A stretch of 64,000 nt of DNA, from assembly GCA_029747015.1 (NCBI GenBank), contig JAKOGI010000186.1, positions 207,501 through 271,500 on the forward strand, given 5' to 3'. The position numbers and the translations under genes are program-made. Shown here piece by piece: positions 1 to 9,262 of this stretch. The stretch's first letter is position 1. Every line of letters starts with the position of its first letter. Below the pieces are notes generated by a model that worked only from the letters and a program-made list of their open reading frames with translations, did no database searches and was not told where the DNA came from. The stretch is from Carnegiea gigantea (lineage: Eukaryota > Streptophyta > Magnoliopsida > Caryophyllales > Cactaceae).

Positions 1-25
1 TTAATCGATATCCAAATTGCTTACA

Positions 26-253
26 TCATCTGCGACAACCAATTAACTCGAGGACATGATCTGGTCCATCATTAAACCAGACCTGTGAGCTCAAGTCATA
101 GGGTTGAAGATAAGCAAAGGCGTGAGCCACTCTATTTCCCGTCCTTCTTACATGACTAAAAGCACAAAATTGAAAAAAAAAAGGAAGCGAACTTTGAATT
201 ATTTTACACTCGTGTTGTAGGGTTTGAACTATTTTACACTTTTCTTTTTCCAA
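26..253 (-). mobile_element. LINE-type reverse transcriptase RNase H domain, C-terminal relic
   Basis: A 75-codon minus-strand frame contains the stretch FSHVRRTGNRVAHAFA. This matches the last helix and strand of the plant RVT_3-type RNase H domain found at the C-terminus of non-LTR (LINE) polyproteins, where the usual form is VRR-x-GN-x-VAH-x-LA followed by a W...D-x-P-DH motif. Here the end reads WFNDGPDHVLEL. Only this tail is present: no reverse transcriptase or endonuclease sequence lies upstream in the window (bases above 253). I infer a truncated LINE relic or a fragment of an RNase H-like single-domain gene; the two cannot be told apart at this length. Confidence 0.6.
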
Positions 254-514
254 AAATCTTTTGTATTAAACTTTAGCATCTAGTTAGTCAACGAAGAAAA
301 CAAAATATTGTTTTAATCTTTCTACTCAAGCGATATAATTCTATACATGCATCACTCCAGTTCTTTCATGTTAGTGGTTATAATATGCTTAGTAATTTCA
401 TCAATTTTATTTATAATTTAGATTCAAAGCCTATGTCATGCTCATATAAGTACATAGTCTCAAAAAGTAAATAACTATTGAAATACTTAAGGTTGCTTAC
501 ATGCCAAATATAGG

Positions 515-517
<3 letters not shown>

Positions 518-586
<69 letters not shown>

Positions 587-599
587 CGCGCGCGTGTGT
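518..599. repeat. (AT)n microsatellite passing into (GT)n and (CG)n
   Basis: About 57 bases of alternating AT run into GTGTGT, then CGCGCG, then GTGTGT. The whole tract alternates purine and pyrimidine, so it could adopt cruciform or Z-DNA structures. No gene is attached to it. Confidence 0.95.
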
Positions 600-2087
600 T
601 AAATTATATTAGTGCCAATTTCATCATAAAATATACCACACAAATCGACATTGTTAGTGCCAATTTTGATATGAATGAATCAATAATAGTTAACTAAGAT
701 CATTTCACGAAACAATAATAAACAGAAATAAATTTTGAGAAGGTGTTGTACTCTTCAATTTGAACATACTCATTTAAAAGTACCAGTCTTAGCATGAAAA
801 TCTATCAGAATAATATGAATTGTTAAGCAAAGAATACAAATGATAGGTTTCAAGGATAAAAATAAAGTAAAATTCAAGTCTTGCCAAAAGAATAGATTAA
901 CAAATTCATAAAAGGTACATGGAAACAAAATAATCTTCTAACTTATTAAAGAGGGAAGCATTTAGGCTCTATTATTTTGGTTGTTAAATTTTAATTTACC
1001 AACTTAAATTAAATTTAACTCGCTTTAACTAACTTCGCCTACTTTTATAAAAAAATATCTATTTTAACCCATTTTAACCGACTTCAATCAATTTCAACTG
1101 ACTTCCTACTATTTTAACTAACTTCTATTCATCATATAAAAAATTCAACCTATTTTATCTAACTTCAATAACTTCAATCTATAATTAAAAAATATACACT
1201 TTAACCTATTCCTATCAATCTTACCTAACTTAAGGTATTCTTCAATTTATATTTCACCATGAAAGAACATGCCCTTAATATGTGATTTTGGCAAGGACCC
1301 CTTTAAAATTGGGTTAGGAGCAGTGGTTTTTCTCTTTGCATACTGGTCAGGTTTTCATATTTTGGCAAGGTCTTTCCTAGCCTCTCGCACGACTAGTTTC
1401 AGTAATCGGATTCAACTTTCCGGCGATTTTCATCTATTCCGTTGATCGGAGATTCCAGTCTAGGGGGTCGAGGCACCCTCTCTCGCTGCTTCTCGCGATC
1501 CGTCTCCTCTTCCGTAATTCAGGTTGGTCTTTTGCCTTTCGTTCTCAATTTGACGTGAAATTTGTTATTGTGTTGATTGTTGAGTAGGGTTTGTTTTGAG
1601 GGTTTTGATGTGAAATTTTCATATCTGGGCTTGTGGGTTCAAGTCAATAATCAGATGTGAAGTTTTGTTTATTGCTCAATTGTTGTGATTTGAGACGGTA
1701 CTGATGGGTTTCGTCTTGGGTTTCTGAATTTTCTCCTTTAACGACTGTTTATGGGTTGTGAGAGGAAGTCTCTTCTGTGTTTGTCGCAGCGGACTGATTG
1801 TTGCTGCCCATTCATTATTTATGTTTGTTTGGTTGAGTTGTCCCCGTCGCGTGGTGTGGGTGGGGTTGTGGTGTAGATTAGTGGTGACTGTGTCATTTCG
1901 GTGTTGAGTTCCGGTGGGTTTGGCCTTTGGTGTGTTGGTTTTGGGCTGTCTCTCTGATCGTGTAATTTTGGGGAATTGTATTGAGTGGTAGTGTCCTTTT
2001 ACTTAATCCGAGTTGTAGCAAAACTGATGCCCCTGGTATGTTACAGTACACGACATGCTCAGTTACTCCATGCTCATGTAGAGAAAT
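600..2087. other. intergenic; possible orphan 5' leader exon at about 1380-1522
   Basis: From 600 to about 1260 the sequence is AT-rich with a loose repetition of TTTTAACTNACTTC-like words (about 960-1240), and I see no gene. From about 1380 to 1522 the base composition becomes C/T- and CpG-rich and ends in AATTCAG followed by GTTGGT, a good donor site. It resembles the 5' untranslated first exon of a plant gene, followed by T/G-rich intron-like DNA to about 2030. No coding exon follows before the CACTA-type element, so the host gene is lost, displaced or not recognisable. Confidence 0.35.
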
Positions 2088-2140
2088 TTAAACACATGAA
2101 AAAATATTGGGAGTCTGATAGCAAAATAAGGTATGGAAAT

Positions 2141-2230
2141 GTAGACATGGATTATTGATATCAACATACTTCTTTTGAAGACATTGATTATTAATAATTT
2201 TGATATCAACATACTTCTTTTGTAGACATG
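2141..2230. repeat. short direct repeat next to the CACTA-type element
   Basis: The words GATATCAACATACTTCTTTT followed by G-A/T-AGACAT occur twice (about 2157-2184 and 2202-2230), and a further GTAGACATGG lies at 2141. The second copy abuts the left end of the CACTA-type element. The repeat is outside the transposon terminus and may be a footprint of earlier insertions. Confidence 0.7.
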
Positions 2231-2253
2231 GACTACAAGATTCTGCCCTATTG

Positions 2254-2645
2254 GAGACCGAAAAAGCCGGTCTCAAAAATAGAAATTTTGGTCTCAATTT
2301 AAGTTTAGAGACCGAACAGAGACCGAAATGGGCCGGTCTCTAAATTCTTGGTCGCAATTCAAATTTAGAGACCAAATTTTGTTCCTCGGTCTCTAGCTGA
2401 GACCAAAAGTTTTGGTCTCTGTTTGAGACCAAAATTTCTGGTCTCTGTTAGAGACCAAACTCCAACAGTCTCTACTAGAGACCAAAGTCTGGTGGTCTCT
2501 AATAGAGACCAAGGATTTCGGTCTCAACCAGAGACCGTACAGTTATTTTGGTCTCTGATTGAGACGGAAGTCTCGCCATGGCATATTTTGAGACCGAGGT
2601 TTATACTCAGTCTCAAACAGAAACCGAGATATAATTTCGGTCTCT
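2254..2645. repeat. left subterminal GAGACC/GGTCTC array
   Basis: More than a dozen copies of GAGACC or its complement GGTCTC occur at 15-35 base spacing, usually as facing pairs around AAA...TTT cores. This is the arrangement expected of CACTA subterminal repeats and would fold into many short hairpins. Open frames here (for example about 2423-2647) are by-products of the repeat. Confidence 0.85.
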
Positions 2646-2871
2646 AATTTAACAATTTTTTAAAAATAATTTTGTTGTTGTTGTTTGAACCTGTTATTTT
2701 TTTTGAATCATTTTTGGGTCACGATTGCCACAAATTATAGAAGCGGCATACGTGCCAGTACGCCACAATTGCCATAAATACATTTTATTAATTTAGTTAA
2801 GACGGTTCTAAATATACGCAAAAATTCAATCAAACTAATTACAAATATACACAACCCAACTCCTTTCTTTG

Positions 2872-3020
2872 CAAGATCTAGTATTCGTCCAGGAGTTCGA
2901 ACAAGTAAATGGACAGGTTGATACAATCTCATGATATCATCTCGCAAACTTGTACCATCTGTCGTAACCATAACCTGTATTTTGAGATGTTTTGCAAGCT
3001 CTTTGATCCTTTCCACCAAC
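2872..3020 (-). pseudogene. captured fragment of a DEAD-box RNA helicase (RH6/RH8/RH12-like)
   Basis: The minus strand reads [20 protein letters not shown], then [20 protein letters not shown], then ILDLAKKGV. This follows the region between motif Ia and motif Ib (TPGR) of the DDX6/Dhh1-type plant helicases, whose usual text at this point is GGTSLKDDIM...[13 protein letters not shown]. Two changes are visible: G to D in the GG element and G to R just before TPGR. Only about 45 codons match. There is no Walker A, DEAD box or helicase C domain, so it cannot be an active helicase. It lies downstream, in the same orientation, of the BRM-like exons inside the same transposon. Confidence 0.85.
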
Positions 3021-3126
3021 ATAGTAAATGCATGATACATTCGGCAGCCAAGTGTGCAACTCACTCTGCCAAGATACCAAGCATAGTCAGCAAGAGCAAG
3101 CATGTACCGTGTAACTGACTATAAGA

Positions 3127-3680
3127 TAGCAGGTAAAGACCTTCCAATTCACCAGGACAGCATTTGGAACTATAATTAGGTCAGGGCCATAGTTCCCTTT
3201 GAACTCCATCAAGTAAGCAATCAATGCCATCACCTGCAGAATGAAGTACAGACTCGGTGGTGTCAAAACATTGAAGTGGCTTTGCTTCATATTTGCCTTC
3301 CCACTGATTCAAAATAGCAATACACCAACCAATTGCAATTCCAAGCAAGTATTTACATAGTCTAAAACATGGGTTATTTTCTATGGTGAGGAGTACAAGA
3401 AAAAGCAATTCACCTGTACAGTCTTTCCAAGACCCATTTCATCTGCCAAAATCCCACTTAACTTGTTGTTATACAATGAAAGCATCCACTGCAACCCAAC
3501 CTACCAATTTAGACATATCATGAAGTAAGATCAACATCAATATCACAAACGCAAAATAATCTGCAATTAGCAACAATACAGCCCCAACAGAACTTACAAG
3601 CTGATAATCTCGCAGAGTTCCAGCCCTTAACATTGAAGGTTGCCTCACAACCCTTTCATTTATAGCACGTGCAAGACTGA
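3127..3680 (-). pseudogene. captured three-exon fragment of a BRAHMA-type SNF2 ATPase
   Basis: Three minus-strand coding blocks, read from high to low coordinate, match the start of the SNF2 ATPase domain of plant BRM. Block 1 (about 3678-3605) includes NERVVRQPSMLRAGTLRDYQ and ends at a GTAAGT donor. Block 2 (about 3498-3415), after a TAG acceptor, includes [20 protein letters not shown] and then the Walker A motif GLGKT. Block 3 (about 3230-3130), after a TGCAG acceptor, includes MALIAYLMEFKGNYGPDLII and then VPNAVLVNWK. Because the introns remain, genomic DNA was captured, not a cDNA. Each block is open, with few changes from the family text, so the capture is fairly recent. The fragment ends after motif Ia, before the DEAH box, and cannot be a working remodeller. 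Confidence 0.9.
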
Positions 3681-3799
3681 ACAAAGGAGGAAAACAGCAA
3701 TAATTAATTGTAGAATAGCAAGGGAAGAATCAAGAAAGAATCAACTAGACAAAGGAATTCAGGAACAAATTACAGAATTCAGAAACAAATTTAGACTTA

Positions 3800-4135
3800 C
3801 AATCAGAGAAGGTTCGAATTAGGGTTACGGTTCCTCAAACCATAACCAGCCACCCACCCATTAGATTGAAATTGACGGCGGATGAAAGGGACGACGGCTA
3901 CCGGCGGTCCAGAGCTGCCAAGGAGACGACAGATGAAAGATTGAGCAGAAAGTAACAGGGAAGAAGAACACAACAATGAGATTGTGAGAAGCGAGGAGAA
4001 GCAATGGCAGCGAAAGGACACTTACGTTCTGCCAGATCGCGGTCGTTTCTCGCCGGTGGTGGAATACACAGGAAAAAGGAGAACCATTGCAATGGCGGTT
4101 GTCATTTCTTCGAAGAAGAAGAGAGGGTCACGTCG
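3800..4135 (-). other. captured leader-like exon(s) upstream of the BRM fragment
   Basis: Read on the minus strand, this block is C/T-rich and CpG-containing and looks like a plant 5' untranslated or first coding exon. It carries donor-like sites at AGAACGTAAGTG and GATTGTAAGTC and faces a TTTGTTCAG acceptor before the BRM-like block. The source gene is not recognised. It may have been captured with the other fragments and could supply a start for a chimeric transcript. Confidence 0.4.
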
Positions 4136-4185
4136 ATGGAGTGTTCTGGAGACAGAAATGGGCGGGAAAAATAAGGTATATCATG

Positions 4186-5120
4186 AGACCGAAATTAGAG
4201 ACCGGGAAAACGCGGTCTCTAATTGAAACTGTAATAAGGGATTGGCCTCTAAATGTGGTTACTATTTGAGACCAACTCAGAACCGGTCTCTGTTTGAATC
4301 TAAATTTTTTTTTTTCAGTCTCTAAAATTGGACTCAAGTTAAGACGGCCCAAGGCGGTCTCTGGCTTCGGTCTCTAAACTTAATTGGAGACCGCTTTCAA
4401 TTTCGATCTCTATTTTTCGGTCTCCAATCACATGGGATCTCTATTGAACCCCGAAGCAAGCCGAGGACTAGCTTACCCATAGGAGGGGCCCCCGGGGGGA
4501 AGAAGACACAAATACTGTAAATAAATCTGCACATAAGACCAAAACAGGGATGAACAGTACACTGGGGTAGTGGAGACCGAAGGTTGTCTTGGTCTCTAAA
4601 ATTAAAGCGGAAAATAAAAAATGTATATGTGGTTGGAGACCGAACATGTAATTGGTCTCAAATGGAGACCGAATCAAAATTTCAGTCTCTGAAGTAATTA
4701 CTTTTTGACACCAAATACGGTATTTCGGTCTCTGAAATGCCCAAATACTTCTGGACTCCTACACCATTTTGGAGACCGAAATACTGTTGGTCTCTAATTG
4801 AAACCGGGCCAGCATTTCGGTCTCGAAATCGGAGACCGGCAATGAATTCGGTCTCCAAAGATTTCAAAATTGAGACCGACATTTGTGTTGGTCTCCAACC
4901 TCTGAGACCGAATATTGTTTTGGTCTCTAAGTGAGACCGCATAATGTTTCGGTCTCCAAAATCGGAGACCGAAAATTATGTTGGTCTCAAGTGGAGACCA
5001 CACAGTGATTTTCGGTCTCCAAATTGAAAGTAATTTGATACCACATATTTCGGTCTCTGATTTCGGTCTTCAAACTTAATTGGAGACCGATTTTCATTTC
5101 GGTCTCCAATTTCCGGTCTC
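4186..5120. repeat. right subterminal GAGACC/GGTCTC array
   Basis: About thirty copies of GAGACC or GGTCTC occur in alternating orientation, most extended to GAGACCGAAA or TTTCGGTCTC and spaced roughly 15-35 bases apart. A less repetitive gap occurs at about 4430-4560. The array is more than twice the length of the left one, an asymmetry common in CACTA elements. Confidence 0.85.
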
Positions 5121-5143
5121 AAGTGGACCGGATTCTTGTAGTA

Positions 5144-7833
5144 TATGAAAATGCAGACATGTCGCATACAAAGGCAACCATACCTTATACCTTATCAATC
5201 TTGCACTTGATTGAGGGATTAAGAGCTAGGAAGTCGCTTAAGGAGAAAGAAATTAGTATAAAGCATTTAGTTTGTTAATGAAAGAAGACTACAAAAAGAA
5301 GAAAGTGTGAAATTGGTAGAGTTTGTGCTGAAGAGCATTACCGTGTGATTAGGTTGAAGTATCTGAACAAAAAGTCAGATGAAGAGTATGGGGTGATTTT
5401 GAAGATGTTTAGTTTAATTAGCTTCCATTTTATGCAGTGGAAGCAATTTTACAATTAGTTACGTATGTGATTTTTTCCTAATTTTCAGTGATGATATCCC
5501 ATTGGTATTAAGCAAATTAGTGTGCAAATAGATATTTTGTAGATATGTTATGGAAATAATAAACGGATAGTCATTATAGACATAATTAATACTATAATTT
5601 AGAGAAAATAATAGAATAACTCAATGAAAAATCTAAATATAGAGCAATTCCGTGTTTAACCATTGGGATTAACAATGAAAAACTATATGATTGTTAAAAG
5701 GGTCTATATAAGTATGATTGAGACAGTAGATGGTGAATATGATAAAAATCACGCTAAATGGGATGATGACAAGTCAATCTATGACGCTAATGACGAAGAA
5801 TTCACCTAATCTTGTTGTACCTACAAAAGAATAAAGTTTTAGTGATAATTTGATTAACAATGATAGAGTTGAAGTTTGTATATACCCATTGTCTACATGG
5901 TGTGACTATCATTAGTATTTTATAAGTAATAAATCTCTTCCTCTCAATTGACTAGCGCAATAAGAGTAATAGGAGCTTCTACTCCATGGTGGCGTGGAGG
6001 TTTCAAAATGAATACCCATGGTTGACCTATGTAATTATCTATAATCGCATAAAGCGATAGATAACCATATGACTGTGGAAAATATTAACATAGGATAGTC
6101 AATAATAAAATAATAAACTGTATAAAATGTGATGAGCATGGAAACTTATAATACCTGTGCTGTATACACATCCAACTGGGCAGTTGCCGTATGCAAAAGA
6201 ATTCGAGCGTCTTCGTGAAGAATAGTGAACTCTCTACAATCTGTTTATCTTGTAAGCAGGAATTTAAAACGCGGATGCGGATGCGTTTGCGGTTATGGTC
6301 GCGCTGATGCGGGAGCGTTCGGATACGCTAATCGCAATATGGATCGCGTTCGTCGCGGCGTGAGAACATTCACATGGTTGATTTTGTCACTTGTAATTGT
6401 ATTTTAGTACCATAATTCGCTAAGTAATGTTATTTTATAGTATAATTCTTATTTTACCAGATTATAATGGGCCAATTTTGACAATGGTCAAACAAAATAA
6501 TATATAGACGCTTTGACGCAAATTGTAAGGTTATAAAATAGTACAAACGGTACAACATTGAAATATATTATTTAAACTAGTACAGAGGAGTGAACAAAAG
6601 ATACAACACAGTGGCAATCATGCTTTATTTCATACAATCAAATTATAAAACTCCACAACTGAAATAAAAATAATCACAACCAGACCAAACATAAAAGGTA
6701 CATAATTAGCAAAACCCATGATAACAATAATATAATTAATTTGCTTCAAAAACCATGATAACAATCATATAATTTTTTCAATTAAAAAATAAATTAGCAT
6801 TAGCCGGCTTAAGTTACTTCACATATTCTATCAACCAAAAAAAAAAAAAAGTTGCTTCACATTATTCAATCAACTTATCAATGCCTTTAATGGCATTCTG
6901 GAAACCTCCTCACCGGCTCACCCTACGACACTCTCTCTCTTCCTCACTCAAGAGTCAAGACCCAAGTCTTCCTCTTCGACTCCTCGTCCCTTCACCTGCA
7001 CAGTAATGGCTCCTCCCCTCTTGCTCTTTCGCCTGGCCCCTCGCCGGCGCCGTCTGCTCTGATTCCATCACCCAATTTCCTCCTAAGCCACCTACTCTCC
7101 CCCATGAAGCAGATGGCGCACCCTCCCTCCCTCAAATTTGGCCCACCGCTCGCCTAGATCTGATTTGTTCTATGGTTGATGGTTCACAGATCTGATTTGC
7201 TTCTTCATACCCTGTCTTTTTGGCCGTTTTGTGATGCCTGTCTCTATGTGGAAATTGGAATCATCTTTCATGTGAAGCATCTGTCCCTTGTATGTTGTTG
7301 AATACTTGAATGGAGTATAAGCCGAGTCAATCGCCTGTGACGCGTTTTGCCAGGGCCGTCGCGTCCCTTCTGGTGTGAAACGGTGTTCACACCGATTTCG
7401 CGGTGATTTTCTGTTCACCCAAGTTGTTTTCCGTGTCAAAACAGCCGTTCCGGGACGGAACGACCGCGTTATCCCTGCTTGTAAGATTACTCTAAAAATA
7501 TATATATAATTTTGAATAAAGCAGGATGGTTATAATAATGCAAACATACATTTGGAAAAGAATAACAAAGTGCATAACAATAGACAATCAAGTACGCAAA
7601 TCTTTTTTGTGTCAAATTTGTAGGTTGGCATGTGTAGCAAGGTACATTCAGAGCGAATACGTAAATGTGAACACTCTTTTTGCAATTGGTGCTTGCATCA
7701 TAAAGCAGTGGGTGGATTTCAGTGACGTATGCAAAAAGTCGGAAATATCTCACCTGGATATAGTATACTTTAAAGATTATGTGTTGTTGAAGAAATATAT
7801 GTAAGGATGAAGTTACATTTGTAAAATAAATTT
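5144..7833. other. AT-rich intergenic DNA with two CpG-rich patches
   Basis: I find no supportable gene. Two short CpG-rich islands stand out from the AT-rich background, at about 6258-6365 and about 7335-7465. The first contains GCGGATGCGGATGCG and TTTGCGGTTATGGTCGCG and resembles the end of the MITE at 42629-42750, so it may be a degraded relative. A C/T-rich stretch at about 6890-7160 looks leader-like, but no coding exon is attached. Confidence 0.4.
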
Positions 7834-8365
7834 CTAGTTTACATTTGCCGTAGCTGCATATCCATCCAATGTAATCCCTTGAACAGTGAACAACTTCTCT
7901 AGATTGTACATGCATAATGTTCTCTTACGCATGAAATGAAAATGTCTCATCACACCGTTAGTGTCAGAGTACCCAATACATATAGGGAAAGTAGCATCTG
8001 TGAGATCAAGTGTAAATAACTTGAATGGCAAATGAAATGTGAAACTAATGTTGCAGGTTGTATATACCATCATTCAAAGTTTTCTATTGCTTGAATATCT
8101 AGGTTAATCAACAATCTACTCACTGTAAAGTAGAAACCGATGTTCGTAAAAGTGTATTGTATGGGAGAAAACACATTAATAAAGCATACCATCATAATGA
8201 CATATATTAGACAATTTGATGAATTAAAGTATATCAATTGGATGCAAGAGTACCTTGGTAATATCTAATGTGCATTCTGGAAGCAAGAAGTACATTTTCA
8301 GTCATCAAATGTTGCTGAAGATGGGTGTCCTCAACTTCTATAAAGTTAGCTTCAACGGGTGCATT
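7834..8365 (-). pseudogene. unrecognised minus-strand gene fragment, at least two exons
   Basis: Two coding-like blocks have matching splice signals. The first runs 8365 to 8254, after a TATATGTAG acceptor and before a GTACTC donor, and includes EVEDTHLQQHLMTENVLLAS. The second runs from about 8044 to a TAG at 7834 and includes PFKLFTLDLTDATFPICIGY. I do not recognise the family. The blocks have no internal stop and read like real protein, but no start codon or upstream exons were found and a middle exon may be missing. It could be the 3' end of a host gene or a fragment carried by a transposon. Confidence 0.35.
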
Positions 8366-8615
8366 CTACATATATGATTTATATGTACAAATATTAGAGA
8401 AATTAAAATGCGTTAATAAATAAGAAAAAATATTAACTAATGAAATTTGGAAAGAATATTTCAGTAATAATTTTTTTTATGCTTAATTGATTTCCTGTAA
8501 AAATTTGGTATAATTTGAAATTCAAAACGTTTAGCGATTGGAGGGAATGATTTTCAGGGGGTGTTTGGGCGGGAGTGAATGTGGTGTGAGTGTTCGTTTG
8601 AAAAATACATTTAAT

Positions 8616-8701
8616 TCTATTATTATTAGATTTTTTTGCAATTATTATTATTATTATTATTATTGTTATTGTTATTGTTATTGTCATCAATATTATTATT
8701 A
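8616..8701. repeat. (ATT)n / (GTT)n microsatellite
   Basis: An ATT trinucleotide run passes into GTTATT repeats. It lies upstream of ABCE copy A and has no coding value. Confidence 0.9.
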
Positions 8702-9262
8702 TGAGTGATGGCCAGCTAATTGAGAGGGGCGAGACGTCCAAATTTCTTTTCTGAGAGTACTGTTTGGGCCTTTAATTTTCAAAGTTGAAGGCCCAGATTT
8801 GACTGAGGGCCGTTGACCCCAGTCCAATAAGAGCGGATACATGCTGACGCAAATTATTAGAGAGAATATGTAGCATGTACTGGGTTTTTTCAGGGCTCCA
8901 GGCGCCAACCTCGTTGGTGATCACTAATCTTCGAGTTTTAGGATTACCGATTCAGCGCATAACTTGGATTTTGTGTTTCAAGCTTCACAACATTAAATTT
9001 GCTGGTAGGAGTGCTTGTTTCTTTCAGTTTCAAGTTTCGGGTTTGATTATGTAGATCTGTTGCTCCTGTGAGTTGGTGAATTTTTGATCTATGGTTTTGT
9101 TCATACCGTGTTATATCGACAAGGAAACAAATTCCTGCCAAGACCAACAAGACTGGGGCTCTATTGTGATCATCATTGTCATAATAATGCTATTATGTCG
9201 TTGTTAGGGTTTATGGGTCTGGAAATTAAAAATCGTTGCTTTTGGCTGCCAGATACAAAGAG

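Larger units (their letters stand above)
2231..5143. mobile_element. non-autonomous CACTA (En/Spm)-type element carrying gene fragments
   Basis: The left end reads GACTACAAGATTCTGCCC and the right end, reverse complemented, reads TACTACAAGAATCCGGTCC. Both fit the CACTACAAGAA terminus of plant CACTA elements with the first base changed. Inside each end are dense, mostly inverted copies of GAGACCGAAA / TTTCGGTCTC, as expected of CACTA subterminal transposase-binding repeats. No transposase frame is present. The middle (about 2870-4135) holds minus-strand pieces of host genes with intron boundaries. The bases just outside are ATG on the left (2228-2230) and TATG on the right (5144-5147), so a 3-bp target duplication is possible only if the right end has eroded by one base. 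I infer a Pack-CACTA-like element that moved with help from an autonomous relative. Confidence 0.75.

Noticed and set aside
2423..4942. Several open frames of 65-90 codons rich in RDQ, ETE and VSN words
   Set aside because: They are translations of the GAGACC/GGTCTC subterminal repeats in various frames, with no splice context or known domain.
2254..5120. Regularly spaced short repeats that might suggest a CRISPR array
   Set aside because: The motif alternates in orientation, spacing is irregular, the ends are CACTA-like, and the host is a plant nuclear genome.
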